Shown: positions 1 to 6,869 of the stretch, piece after piece
Layout: each line of letters begins with the position of its first letter
How positions within the stretch are numbered: position 1 is the stretch's first letter
From: Ammoniphilus sp. YIM 78166
Lineage (GTDB): Bacteria > Bacillota > Bacilli > Aneurinibacillales > RAOX-1
Direction: 5' to 3'
DNA length: 64,000 bases
NCBI RefSeq assembly: GCF_004522215.1
Contig: NZ_SDLR01000001.1
Location: 186,001-250,000, forward strand
Position numbers and translations under genes: made by a program
The notes under the pieces: model-generated
What the model was told of the DNA's origin: nothing
The model's input: the letters and a program-made list of their open reading frames with translations, nothing else
The model's database searches: none

Positions 1-491
1 TCCGTCAAAACTTCCAGGATATAGATATCATTATGATTACCGCAGCTTCAGAGGTTGCGGTAGTTCGCAAAGCTATGCACGGCGGGGTGTTTGATTTTAT
101 TCTTAAGCCGTTAACCTATGATCGCTTTAAAAATAGCTTGGAAAAATACCGGGACCACTTGCTTACCCTTAAGCAAAAAAATCGCTTAGATGCACATGAG
201 ATCGAAAATCTTTGGAATAGCAATCCAGCAGTTCCTTCCCACGAGAGCTGGGAAGAGCCAGGTGCACCCAAGGGGATAGATCCGTTAACGTTAGACAAAA
301 TCCTTCGATGCGTGACGGGAATGGGAGATAAGGGAATGACAGCCGAAACCCTGAGTAAGGAAGCAGGTGTCAGCCGTTCCACCGCACGAAGATATCTGGA
401 ATATCTCATTTCACAGAAGAAAATCTATGCTGAATTGATTTATGGGAATGTAGGTCGGCCTGAACGAAGGTATTTTCGCACTCCTTCGTAA
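1..491 (+). CDS. CitB/DcuR-family response regulator, C-terminal part (5' end outside window)
   Basis: The reading frame is open from base 3 without a start, so the gene begins upstream. The first visible residues are the end of a receiver domain: ITAASE followed by GGVFDFILKPL, where the Lys of the LKP motif is the conserved receiver lysine; the phospho-acceptor Asp lies outside the window. The C-terminal half carries a helix-turn-helix (GMTAETLSKEAGVSRSTARR) and ends VGRPERRYF, as in DcuR/CitB/DctR regulators of C4-dicarboxylate and citrate uptake. Family members are about 220-230 residues, so roughly 65-75 residues are missing. A terminator separates it from a TctC-type binding protein, which suggests it controls carboxylate transport (inference). 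Confidence 0.85.
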   Translation, partial: RQNFQDIDIIMITAASEVAVVRKAMHGGVFDFILKPLTYDRFKNSLEKYRDHLLTLKQKNRLDAHEIENLWNSNPAVPSHESWEEPGAPKGIDPLTLDKILRCVTGMGDKGMTAETLSKEAGVSRSTARRYLEYLISQKKIYAELIYGNVGRPERRYFRTPS

Positions 492-573
492 TTTTTATGA
501 ACAAAAAGAAATCAATGACCTTTATCCTCCTTATGGCCTAAAACTTCAAAAATAGTTAAGGTTCTGATAATTT

Positions 574-605
574 AAAGACAGGAAAAACATCCTGTCTTTT
601 TTTAT
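574..605 (+). terminator. Rho-independent terminator after response regulator
   Basis: AAAGACAGG and CCTGTCTTT form a perfect 9-bp stem around an 8-base loop, followed by a T-run. It lies 83 bases after the regulator stop and just before the TctC-type gene. Confidence 0.85.
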
Positions 606-643
606 TTGAAAAATACACACATATCACAAGGGGGATTGCACGA

Positions 644-1693
644 ATGAAAAAGTTTACGGCTCTTTTACTTACGAGTGTGCTTGCACTAGGCTTAACGGCA
701 TGCGGCGCGGGTGGGAATCAAACAGCTCCAACACAAGCTACAAAGGAATCTACTCCAGCCAATAATGAAAAGGCTTCCAATTATCCTGAAAAGCCGATTA
801 CGGTAGTAGCTCCCTCTGGTGCAGGCGGTGGCTGGGATAAGACTGCTCGCTCTTTAACTAAGATTTTAGCTGAAACGAAATTAGTGGATAAAACCATGAC
901 GGTTGAAAATAAACCAGGTGGCGGCGGTGCCGTTTTCCTTGCAGAATATGTGAATCAAGATAAAAAGAACCCATACAAACTATTTGTAAGTTCTCCGCCC
1001 ATCCTCATTAATAACAACAAAAAAGAAGGGAACAGTCCTTTTGGTTACCGAGATACCATACCGTTGGCACAGTTAACTCGTGATTACGGCGCGATAGTGG
1101 TGAAAGCGGATTCTCCGTTCCAGGACTTGAAATCTGCCCTTGATGCGATTAAAGCCGATCCTACGAAAGTGACTGTAGCTGGGGGCTCTGCACCAGGATC
1201 CATGGATCATCTGATTGCTGTTTTGCCAGCTTTTAAATACGGAGTGGATCCAAAGGCAGTAAAGTATGTTTCTTATGATGGAGGCGGGGAGGCTATCGCT
1301 GCTCTTCTAGGTGGGAATGCTGACTTTATCGCAACGGATGCGTCGGCTGTTGGGGAGTACCTCAAGGCTGGAAAAATACGAGTCTTGGCAGTGAGTTCTA
1401 CGGAGCGTTTGGGTGGAGAGCTAAAAGATATCCCAACGTTTAAAGAGGCTGGTGTCGAAGCAGAATTTACGATCTGGCGCGGAGTATTCGGGCCCAAGGA
1501 AATGCCGGAAGATGCGCTCAAGTTCTGGGAAGAGAGCTTGAAGGCCCTGTCTGAAAAGGAAGAGTGGAAAAAAGAGCTGGAAGCGAATGGATGGCAAAGT
1601 GAATATAAAAACAGCAAAGATTTCCGAGCATTCTTGGATGAACAAGACCAGTTAGTAAAAGAAGTGTTAGCGGCTCTAGATATGGCCAAGTAA
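644..1693 (+). CDS. Tripartite tricarboxylate transporter substrate-binding lipoprotein (TctC/Bug family)
   Basis: 349 residues starting with a lipoprotein signal peptide whose lipobox LTAC puts the lipidated Cys at residue 20. A low-complexity linker follows, then the Bug/TctC fold: YPEKPITVVAPSGAGGGWD near residue 50 and VENKPGGGGAVFLAEY near residue 90 are the ligand-loop signatures. The ribosome site AAGGGGG is 8 bases upstream of ATG 644. It should bind a carboxylate outside the membrane and deliver it to a TctA/TctB permease. No tctA or tctB follows, so the permease is either upstream of the window or elsewhere. The neighbouring CitB-type regulator fits carboxylate-responsive control. 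The family is certain; the substrate is not. Confidence 0.9.
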   Translation: MKKFTALLLTSVLALGLTACGAGGNQTAPTQATKESTPANNEKASNYPEKPITVVAPSGAGGGWDKTARSLTKILAETKLVDKTMTVENKPGGGGAVFLAEYVNQDKKNPYKLFVSSPPILINNNKKEGNSPFGYRDTIPLAQLTRDYGAIVVKADSPFQDLKSALDAIKADPTKVTVAGGSAPGSMDHLIAVLPAFKYGVDPKAVKYVSYDGGGEAIAALLGGNADFIATDASAVGEYLKAGKIRVLAVSSTERLGGELKDIPTFKEAGVEAEFTIWRGVFGPKEMPEDALKFWEESLKALSEKEEWKKELEANGWQSEYKNSKDFRAFLDEQDQLVKEVLAALDMAK

Positions 1694-1799
1694 TTTTTTC
1701 CTTGTGTAACACTCGCCTTCCTGAGTCAAAATATTGATGTGTCCTTCAGGAGCGTTCCGCTCTTGAAGCTCATTAAATCCACTTGACGGAGGGATCTAC

Positions 1800-2282
1800 A
1801 TGGAAAGAGATATGGATCTATACGAAGAAGAATTTGCAGAGGAAATTGTTGAATCCATTGCCAAAGAAGAAATTGCTGAGGAACTGATCCCACTTCGCTC
1901 TCAGTTGGATCAAATGCAAACTACCCTTTCTCAGCTTCAATCTACTCCTCAAGTTGGATCCACTTCGGGGTATGGTGGCAATGTCCAAAGCAGTGCTCAA
2001 ACCAACCAGCTTATGCAGCAGATGAATCAGTTCTCCAATCAGATTCAGCAACAGCAACGCCAGGCGTTCCAGCAGCTTCAACAATCCATTCAACAAGCGG
2101 CTCAAACGCTAAATCAAGCGAGTCAAAGTGTTCAGTCCTTCCAGACGATGACTCAAATGCAACAAATGGTTTCCCAATCTCAACAGCAGTTAAGCCAAAT
2201 GCAACAGCAAGCCCAATCACAGCAACAGTTGAATCAGCTGCAGCAACAACAGCAAAACCAAACGAACCAAAACTTACAATAG
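1800..2282 (+). CDS. Gln-rich coiled-coil protein of unknown function
   Basis: 160 residues. The first 40 are strongly acidic (EEEFAEEIVESIAKEEIAEE). From about residue 60 the protein is dominated by Gln and Ser (runs such as QQQQRQAFQQLQQSIQQ), giving a long predicted coiled coil without Cys, signal peptide or membrane segment. GGAGGG precedes ATG 1800 and a terminator follows, so it is a monocistronic real gene rather than a repeat artefact. I do not recognise the family. The next gene is also low-complexity and Gln-rich at its C-terminus, so the two may be functionally linked, for example as spore or envelope structural proteins (speculative). Confidence 0.7.
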   Translation: MERDMDLYEEEFAEEIVESIAKEEIAEELIPLRSQLDQMQTTLSQLQSTPQVGSTSGYGGNVQSSAQTNQLMQQMNQFSNQIQQQQRQAFQQLQQSIQQAAQTLNQASQSVQSFQTMTQMQQMVSQSQQQLSQMQQQAQSQQQLNQLQQQQQNQTNQNLQ

Positions 2283-2290
2283 CAACCTTG

Positions 2291-2321
2291 GGGGGATACG
2301 TTTTAGCGTACCCCTCTTTTT
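2291..2321 (+). terminator. Rho-independent terminator after Gln-rich gene
   Basis: GGGGATACG pairs with CGTACCCC (one bulged A) around a short loop and is followed by TCTTTTT. Confidence 0.85.
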
Positions 2322-2353
2322 CACACCAAAACCTTTAGGGAGGAATCCTGGGC

Positions 2354-2860
2354 ATGGTTACCGCAACTATTGTGATTCTCTTGATATTAGCTATTGTATC
2401 AGCAGCTGTTTGGTTCAGCGGCATGTTTAATCGTGAGGAAGCTATTGAACCGATGCGCTCAGACATGCAGCGTCTGGGACATGAGCTTCGAACCGAGGCA
2501 GCAGAGGAGTTCCATCCGAATTTGGCGAGAGAAGGTTCGGACATGCAGCGCGTAGGACAAGAGCTTCGAACCGAGGCAGCAGAGGAATTCCATCCAAATA
2601 TGACCAGTGACAATTCTGTCCTGCCAGCCGTGCAGCTCCAACCGAATATCGTAAGAGAGGCTACTATACAAGAGCAGCTTCAACATATCGAGGCTACCGA
2701 GAGAGAGATTCAGTCTGACTCTTTCCAAGCTGTCCAACAGCAGCTACAAACGGCTTCGATTCTCTTGGGGCAGATGAATCAAACGGTTCAGACGATTGGT
2801 GTCCTTATGGACATGGAGCACACGCTTCAGCAAACACAACAACTGATGAAAAATCAGTAA
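2354..2860 (+). CDS. Membrane-anchored protein with a 26-residue tandem repeat, unknown function
   Basis: 168 residues. Residues 3-22 form one hydrophobic segment (TATIVILLILAIVSAAVWF), so the rest is anchored at the membrane. Residues 36-56 and 62-82 are two near-identical copies of SDMQR-x-G-x-ELRTEAAEEFHPN, a 26-residue (78-bp) unit. The C-terminal half is Gln-rich and helical (EQLQHIEATEREIQ and similar). AGGGAGG precedes ATG 2354 and a terminator follows the stop. No homologue is recognised. It resembles the preceding Gln-rich protein in composition, and the two may have a common role. Confidence 0.7.
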   Translation: MVTATIVILLILAIVSAAVWFSGMFNREEAIEPMRSDMQRLGHELRTEAAEEFHPNLAREGSDMQRVGQELRTEAAEEFHPNMTSDNSVLPAVQLQPNIVREATIQEQLQHIEATEREIQSDSFQAVQQQLQTASILLGQMNQTVQTIGVLMDMEHTLQQTQQLMKNQ

Positions 2861-2887
2861 AAAAAGAAGCCCGAGAGGCTTCTTTTT
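2861..2887 (+). terminator. Rho-independent terminator after repeat-containing membrane protein
   Basis: GAAGCC and GGCTTC form the core stem, flanked by A and T runs that extend it, directly after the stop codon. Confidence 0.85.
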
Positions 2888-2934
2888 ACATAATCTAGGC
2901 TGTCGATCCAAGATGAAGCCTTCGCAGCAAAGAC

Positions 2935-2962
2935 ATAAAAAAATTGGGGAAATCTCCCCAAT
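2935..2962 (-). terminator. Terminator of the small membrane protein gene (minus strand)
   Basis: ATTGGGGA and TCCCCAAT form a perfect 8-bp stem with a 4-base loop. The A-run at 2936-2942 is a T-run on the minus strand. It abuts the stop codon of the minus-strand gene. Confidence 0.85.
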
Positions 2963-3249
2963 TAAAACTTATCTTTAATCGCAAATACATATCGTAGAAA
3001 TACGGCTAAACTAGCCAAGTAGTAACCAATAAGAAGGATCCACCCTGTTGGGTCGAGGGGAATAAGATTGACGACAATAAATAGAGGAAAGACGTAATTT
3101 AATAGATCGCGCAAATAATCCAATACAAGAGCAGTTGAGAACGAGCTTCTTTTTAATGAACGGAAAACGGAGGCAAGGAAGTCAACACCCATCACCCCAA
3201 GAACTCCCCACATAGCGTAAAGCATCCAACCGGCAAGGGCAAATGTCAT
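2962..3249 (-). CDS. Small integral membrane protein, unknown function
   Basis: 95 residues from the ATG at 3249; an in-frame TTG at 3255 would add two residues. The ATG is preferred because AGGTGA lies 7 bases upstream of it. The protein has about three hydrophobic segments (one at the N-terminus, one near residues 50-62, one near 69-88) and a basic loop FRSLKRSS between the first two. It resembles YggT-like small membrane proteins only in size and hydropathy, so no family is claimed. It stands alone between two terminators and is divergent from the nitronate monooxygenase gene. Confidence 0.65.
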   Translation of the reverse strand: MTFALAGWMLYAMWGVLGVMGVDFLASVFRSLKRSSFSTALVLDYLRDLLNYVFPLFIVVNLIPLDPTGWILLIGYYLASLAVFLRYVFAIKDKF

Positions 3250-3326
3250 GAACAAATCACCTTTCCTTATTTAGAATGTAAGCGTAGTACATATTATGTG
3301 AGGAAGCTTTCTTAGGTCTTAGGCTG

Positions 3327-3355
3327 TTGTCTAATTTTTAAAGTGAAAGTAGTAT
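3327..3355 (+). promoter_or_regulatory. SigmaA-type promoter of the nitronate monooxygenase gene
   Basis: TTGTCT (3327-3332) and TAGTAT (3350-3355) are separated by exactly 17 bases. The promoter overlaps the upstream in-frame ATG at 3343, which supports ATG 3388 as the real start. Confidence 0.6.
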
Positions 3356-3387
3356 ATAGGAAGAATGATAGATGGGGAGTGGGTCTC

Positions 3388-4452
3388 ATGGGTTGGAATC
3401 AAACCATTGTAGCAAGTCAATTAAACATTACATACCCGATTATACAAGCAGGGATGGCTGGTGGAGCAACTACACCAGAGCTGGTTGCTGCAGTGTCTAA
3501 TGCAGGCGGGTTAGGGACACTCGGAGCGGGATATATGAGTCCGGAACAAATAAGGCTGGCTATCCAAAAAGTTAAGGCCTTAACAACGCGACCATTTGCA
3601 GTCAACTTATTTATACCAGAAGCTTTTGGCTCTCCACATGCGGAAGAAGTAAACGCAATGAATAGTATTCTGAGAATGTATCGAGATCGCTTAGGGCTTA
3701 TGGGAGAACCTGATCTTACTCGAGTCACTGAATCTTTTGATGAGCAACTGAAAATCCTACTAGAGGAAGCCGTTCCCGTATTCAGTTTTACTTTTGGGAT
3801 TCCGTCTGATGAGTGGATTGCCAAACTAAAGGAAAAGAAGATCATCACGATTGGTACAGCTACGAATGTTCGGGAAGGTCTTGAACTAGAGAAAAAAGGC
3901 ATAGACATGATTGTTGGCCAGGGTTATGAAGCAGGGGGACATCGCGGGACTTTCATAACGGATCCTAAACATTCGTTAATAGGCACGATGTCTCTTATTC
4001 CTCAACTAGCAGACCATGTCAGCATACCGGTGATTGCTGCAGGAGGAATTATGGATGGTCGAGGGATTGCAGCCTCACTTATGCTCGGTGCAAAAGGAGT
4101 GCAACTGGGAACCGCTTTTCTAACCTGCCATGAGAGTGGAGCTCATCAGGATTATCAAAGGATGATACTGGAGGGGACGGAAGAGCAAACGACCCTGACT
4201 ACAGCCTTTTCCGGAAAATTAGCGCGAGGTATCAAAAATTTGTTTATGAATGAGATGGAGTCTCACCAACAGGAGATTCTTCCTTATCCGATTCAAAATA
4301 CAATAACAAGAGACATTAGACTAGCGGCTGCCCAACAAAACCAACCAGAGTATTTGTCGATGTGGGCCGGTCAAGGCATACGTCTTAGCAAAAAGCTGCC
4401 TGCCAATGAGCTTATAGAACAATGGGTGCGCCAAACCAGTGAGATAATGTAA
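3388..4452 (+). CDS. Nitronate monooxygenase (2-nitropropane dioxygenase family)
   Basis: 354 residues from ATG 3388, which has GGGGAG 8 bases upstream; a longer frame from 3343 would start inside the promoter. It is an FMN-binding TIM barrel. ITYPIIQAGMAGG near the N-terminus is the FMN phosphate-region signature; GIDMIVGQGYEAGGHRG carries the catalytic His region, and VIAAGGIMDGRGIAASLMLGA is the C-terminal phosphate-binding loop. The family oxidises alkyl nitronates to carbonyl compounds and nitrite. It is monocistronic. In Bacillota several paralogues with different, often unknown, physiological substrates exist, so the exact substrate is open. Confidence 0.9.
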   Translation: MGWNQTIVASQLNITYPIIQAGMAGGATTPELVAAVSNAGGLGTLGAGYMSPEQIRLAIQKVKALTTRPFAVNLFIPEAFGSPHAEEVNAMNSILRMYRDRLGLMGEPDLTRVTESFDEQLKILLEEAVPVFSFTFGIPSDEWIAKLKEKKIITIGTATNVREGLELEKKGIDMIVGQGYEAGGHRGTFITDPKHSLIGTMSLIPQLADHVSIPVIAAGGIMDGRGIAASLMLGAKGVQLGTAFLTCHESGAHQDYQRMILEGTEEQTTLTTAFSGKLARGIKNLFMNEMESHQQEILPYPIQNTITRDIRLAAAQQNQPEYLSMWAGQGIRLSKKLPANELIEQWVRQTSEIM

Positions 4453-4483
4453 AAAGATCTGTAGGCTTACCCTACAGATCTTA
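4451..4483 (-). terminator. Shared bidirectional terminator
   Basis: AAGATCTGTAGG and CCTACAGATCTT form a perfect 12-bp stem with a 5-base loop between two convergent genes. The run AAAAA at 4451-4455 is a T-run for the minus-strand gene; the plus side has only a weak T-run. Confidence 0.8.
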
Positions 4484-4633
4484 TGCGTCTCGTTGAAGCT
4501 CAAGTTCATAATAAACTTTATCATACATTCCCTGGACATCAACATCTGTCATATAAATAAAATCAGCGGATTCCACGCCATAGAGATTTACAATAAAATC
4601 AATCATATTTTTTCGTTCTTGTCTTGTTAACAT
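4481..4633 (-). CDS. Small acidic protein of 50 residues (possibly BH0509-like)
   Basis: The protein begins MLTRQERKNMIDFIVNLYG and ends YYELELQRDA. The start at 4633 is fixed by GAGGAGG placed 7 bases before ATG; a longer upstream reading frame lacks a ribosome site. It is short, acidic and helical, with no Cys or membrane segment. The opening R-x-ER-x-NMI-x-FI pattern and the YMTD motif resemble small Bacillaceae proteins annotated as BH0509 family; that comparison is from memory and tentative. Function unknown. Confidence 0.65.
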   Translation of the reverse strand: MLTRQERKNMIDFIVNLYGVESADFIYMTDVDVQGMYDKVYYELELQRDA

Positions 4634-4779
4634 ATAGATACCTCCTCGATTGTTATAATACAGATGATTTATTAACATTATATTGTATAACAAAGAGGAG
4701 TTGCATAGATCCGTACCCTTTTTTCTGATAAGGTTCGACAAGAAAATTAGCGGATGTAAACCTGCATACAATCACTAGA

Positions 4780-4804
4780 AAAACACCGAGGAGGTGTTTT
4801 TTTT
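4780..4804 (+). terminator. Terminator-like hairpin with no upstream gene on its strand
   Basis: AAAACACC pairs with GGTGTTTT around a 5-base loop and runs into TTTTTTTT. No plus-strand gene ends just before it; the nearest plus-strand stop is at 4452. It may end a short untranslated RNA or insulate the znuA promoter. Confidence 0.65.
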
Positions 4805-4837
4805 GTGGTAAAAAATCCAAATTGTTCTTTTTAAAGG

Positions 4838-4866
4838 TTGACCATATACACTATCTATAGTAGTAT
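4838..4866 (+). promoter_or_regulatory. SigmaA-type promoter of znuA-like gene with Zur-like half sites downstream
   Basis: TTGACC (4838-4843) and TAGTAT (4861-4866) are separated by 17 bases. Just downstream, 4872-4892 holds CGTAA and TTACG half-sites (TTCGTAAATC...TTTTACG). They are arranged more loosely than a canonical Zur box, so repression by Zur is plausible but not shown. Confidence 0.6.
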
Positions 4867-4930
4867 TAAGTTCGTAAATCATAAGTTTTACGTTTTATCA
4901 ATAAGAAGGAGAAAAGGGGGGGTGTCACTA

Positions 4931-6007
4931 ATGAGAAGGACGACATTTATTGGGTTGTTTACACTCTTATTTTCATTAGGGATGTTATTAACTGCATGTG
5001 GCAGCGGGGCGCCAGCGACAAAGGAGGAACCGCCAACATCAGCCAATACAGAGCCGACCGAAGAACAACCAATTAAAATTTACACAACACTATATGCTCT
5101 GACTGACTTTGCCCAGAAAATTGCTGGTGACAAAGCTGTAGTAGAAAATATCGTTCCACCTGGTGTAGAGCCGCATGATTTCGAACCAACAGCGAAGGAC
5201 ATGATTAAGCTTAACGAAGGCCAGCTGTTTATTTATAATGGGGCCGGCTTCGAGGGCTGGATTGAAAAAGCTTTAGGAGCTTTGCAAAGCCAGACGTTGG
5301 TTGTTCTTGATGCGAGCAAGGATATTGAGTTATTAGCAGCAGACGAGCATGGACATGATGAACACGCTCATGAGGATGAACATGCTCATGATGAACATGC
5401 CAAGAAGGACGATCATGGACATGACCATGATGCGGCTAAGGAAGAAGAGCATGCACACGATGAACACGAGCACGGGGAGTTTGATCCTCATATTTGGTTA
5501 GATCCGATAAAAGCGAAACAGCAAGCTGCACTTATTAAAGAAGCTTTAATTCAGATTGACCCGGCTAATCAAGCGCATTATGAAGGGAACTTCGAATCAT
5601 TAAGTCAACAATTTGATAATCTAGACGCAGCCTTTAAAGATTTGGTTTCACATATCCATCATAAGGAAATCGTAGTTTCTCATGCGGCCTTCGGTTATAT
5701 TACCAACGCTTACGGTCTTGTCCAAATTCCGATTTCAGGCTTAAGTCCATCGAATGAGCCATCTCCAAAACAACTTCAGCAGATCATCTCAATGGCTAAA
5801 GAGCATGAAATAGAATTTATTCTTTTTGATACCTTGGTGTCTAGTAAAGTAGCCGAAGTGGTGAAAAGAGAGGTTGGCGCAGAAGCCTTGACTCTTAATA
5901 CGCTAGAGAATTTAACACAAGAAGAGCTAAGCCAAGGCAAAGACTATTTCAGTGTAATGTATGATAATATTGAAACCTTAAAGAAAGCATTGGAATATCA
6001 CAAATAG
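4931..6007 (+). CDS. znuA: Zinc ABC transporter substrate-binding lipoprotein (ZnuA/AdcA-like)
   Basis: 358 residues from ATG 4931, preceded by AAGGGGGGG. A lipoprotein signal ends in LLTAC. The mature part is a cluster A-I binding protein: VEPHDFEPTAKD carries the first zinc-ligand His, FDPHIWLDP the second, and VSHAAFGYITNAYGL the third. A long His/Asp/Glu-rich insertion at about residues 139-185 (repeats of HAHDEH and DHGHDHD) is typical of zinc, not manganese, binders. It captures extracellular zinc for a ZnuBC transporter. No znuB/znuC genes are adjacent, so the permease must be encoded elsewhere. The neighbourhood is a Zur-type zinc-starvation cluster. Confidence 0.9.
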   Translation: MRRTTFIGLFTLLFSLGMLLTACGSGAPATKEEPPTSANTEPTEEQPIKIYTTLYALTDFAQKIAGDKAVVENIVPPGVEPHDFEPTAKDMIKLNEGQLFIYNGAGFEGWIEKALGALQSQTLVVLDASKDIELLAADEHGHDEHAHEDEHAHDEHAKKDDHGHDHDAAKEEEHAHDEHEHGEFDPHIWLDPIKAKQQAALIKEALIQIDPANQAHYEGNFESLSQQFDNLDAAFKDLVSHIHHKEIVVSHAAFGYITNAYGLVQIPISGLSPSNEPSPKQLQQIISMAKEHEIEFILFDTLVSSKVAEVVKREVGAEALTLNTLENLTQEELSQGKDYFSVMYDNIETLKKALEYHK

Positions 6008-6017
6008 TAGGCAATAG

Positions 6018-6046
6018 ACTAGTCTTGAAAGAGGCTAGTTTTTTCT
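6018..6046 (+). terminator. Rho-independent terminator after znuA
   Basis: ACTAGTCTT pairs with GAGGCTAGT (two G-T wobbles) around GAAA, followed by a T-run. Confidence 0.8.
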
Positions 6047-6061
6047 ATTAGTGAAGCTAAA

Positions 6062-6076
6062 TCTTAATAATTACGG
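6062..6076 (+). promoter_or_regulatory. Zur-like box upstream of the unknown 139-aa gene
   Basis: TCTTAATAATTACGG matches the Bacillus Zur consensus TCGTAATNATTACGA at 12 of the 14 defined positions. It ends 25 bases before ATG 6101. Confidence 0.55.
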
Positions 6077-6100
6077 TTAATGCGAGGTGAAATCAATCGT

Positions 6101-6520
6101 ATGGAAATGAGTAAAACCGCGTTTATCAAAGAGATGGAAAAGCTCTATGAGCAAGTCCAAGAACTGGGGATAACGGCCCATCAGCTTGCTTCTCATATCC
6201 ACAGCAACGTTTCTCTACCCAAGGAAGAAGGTTGGATTGCCTTAGAAGAATTAATCAGGCAAACAGGGCTTATTAAGATCAGAAAAACGCCGCAATGCTA
6301 TGGGTATGAAGTGACGGCAGAGGCTAGGGAAGGTGCGCTATTTCACATCTTGTTTGAAGAGTCTAAGAATCCGAAGCTCAAGGTCACCATGTATGATGAG
6401 GAAGGTCTTCCATGGGGCTATGAAGAAAAGTGGTTTCGAAACCCGAGAGAGGTTGGAAACTGGCTTCGACGTACGATTACCGATTTTTTAACTTCGTATC
6501 AAGACAGCGATTCTAAATGA
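6101..6520 (+). CDS. Conserved-looking hypothetical protein, possible Zur-regulon member
   Basis: 139 residues from ATG 6101, with AGGTGA 10 bases upstream; an in-frame ATG at 6080 has no ribosome site. The N-terminal third is helical (MSKTAFIKEMEKLYEQVQEL), the middle mixed alpha/beta (GYEVTAEAREGALFHILFEE), and the C-terminus has a WFRNPREVGNWLRR segment. There is one Cys and no signal, membrane segment or obvious metal site. It is a single-gene unit flanked by terminators, with a Zur-like box in its promoter region, between znuA and the zinc-free L31 gene. A role in zinc limitation is inferred from position only. Confidence 0.7.
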   Translation: MEMSKTAFIKEMEKLYEQVQELGITAHQLASHIHSNVSLPKEEGWIALEELIRQTGLIKIRKTPQCYGYEVTAEAREGALFHILFEESKNPKLKVTMYDEEGLPWGYEEKWFRNPREVGNWLRRTITDFLTSYQDSDSK

Positions 6521-6552
6521 AAAGAGCCGCCCAAATGGACAGCTCTTTTTTC
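6517..6552 (+). terminator. Bidirectional terminator between the unknown gene and rpmE2
   Basis: AAAAGAGC pairs with GCTCTTTT, extended inward with two mismatches. An A-run on one side and a T-run on the other let it serve both convergent genes. Confidence 0.8.
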
Positions 6553-6556
6553 GTAC

Positions 6557-6805
6557 CTATTGCTTCTTTTTGTACTTTTCCATGAACTTGCTGATTCTCC
6601 CGCCGGTATCCACGGTTTTTTGCTTGCCTGTGTAGAACGGGTGAGAAGCGGAGCTGATCTCCACTTTAAGTAAAGGATAGGTTTTTCCATCCTCCCATTC
6701 AATCGTTTCGTTTGAATGTTTAGTTGAAGCGCTCAAAAACTTGTAATCAGATGTAACATCCCAAAAAACAACGGGCTGGTATTTTGGATGAATTCCTTGT
6801 TTCAT
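6557..6805 (-). CDS. rpmE2: 50S ribosomal protein L31 type B (zinc-independent)
   Basis: 82 residues, beginning [16 protein letters not shown] and containing [12 protein letters not shown], both typical of L31. It has no Cys at all, so it is the type B form that lacks the zinc ribbon, equivalent to B. subtilis YtiA. Under zinc starvation this form displaces zinc-containing L31 from ribosomes and releases stored zinc. The promoter carries a Zur box in its spacer (see separate entry). The ribosome site AAGGAGA lies upstream of ATG 6805. Confidence 0.95.
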   Translation of the reverse strand: MKQGIHPKYQPVVFWDVTSDYKFLSASTKHSNETIEWEDGKTYPLLKVEISSASHPFYTGKQKTVDTGGRISKFMEKYKKKQ

Positions 6806-6835
6806 ATGCTCATCTCCTTGGCTATTGATCTTTCA

Positions 6836-6864
6836 ATTATATCATAATCATTACGATTTAACAA
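6836..6864 (-). promoter_or_regulatory. rpmE2 promoter with Zur box in the -35/-10 spacer
   Basis: On the minus strand TTGTTA (6859-6864) and TATAAT (6836-6841) are 17 bases apart. The spacer holds the Zur box: plus-strand TCATAATCATTACGA at 6842-6856, one mismatch from TCGTAATNATTACGA. Bound repressor would physically block polymerase. Confidence 0.85.
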
Positions 6865-6869
6865 ATGTA

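Noticed and set aside
1273..1689. Long antisense frames opposite tctC, pucR, hyuA and other genes
   Set aside because: They lack ribosome sites and recognisable domains and mirror strongly coding sense strands.
4701..4779. 25-codon frame (TTG start) before the hairpin at 4780
   Set aside because: The ribosome-like AGAGGAG directly abuts the TTG, so initiation there is unlikely.
4838..4930. Upstream extension of the ZnuA reading frame
   Set aside because: Its TTG coincides with the -35 element TTGACC, and the lipoprotein signal begins at ATG 4931.
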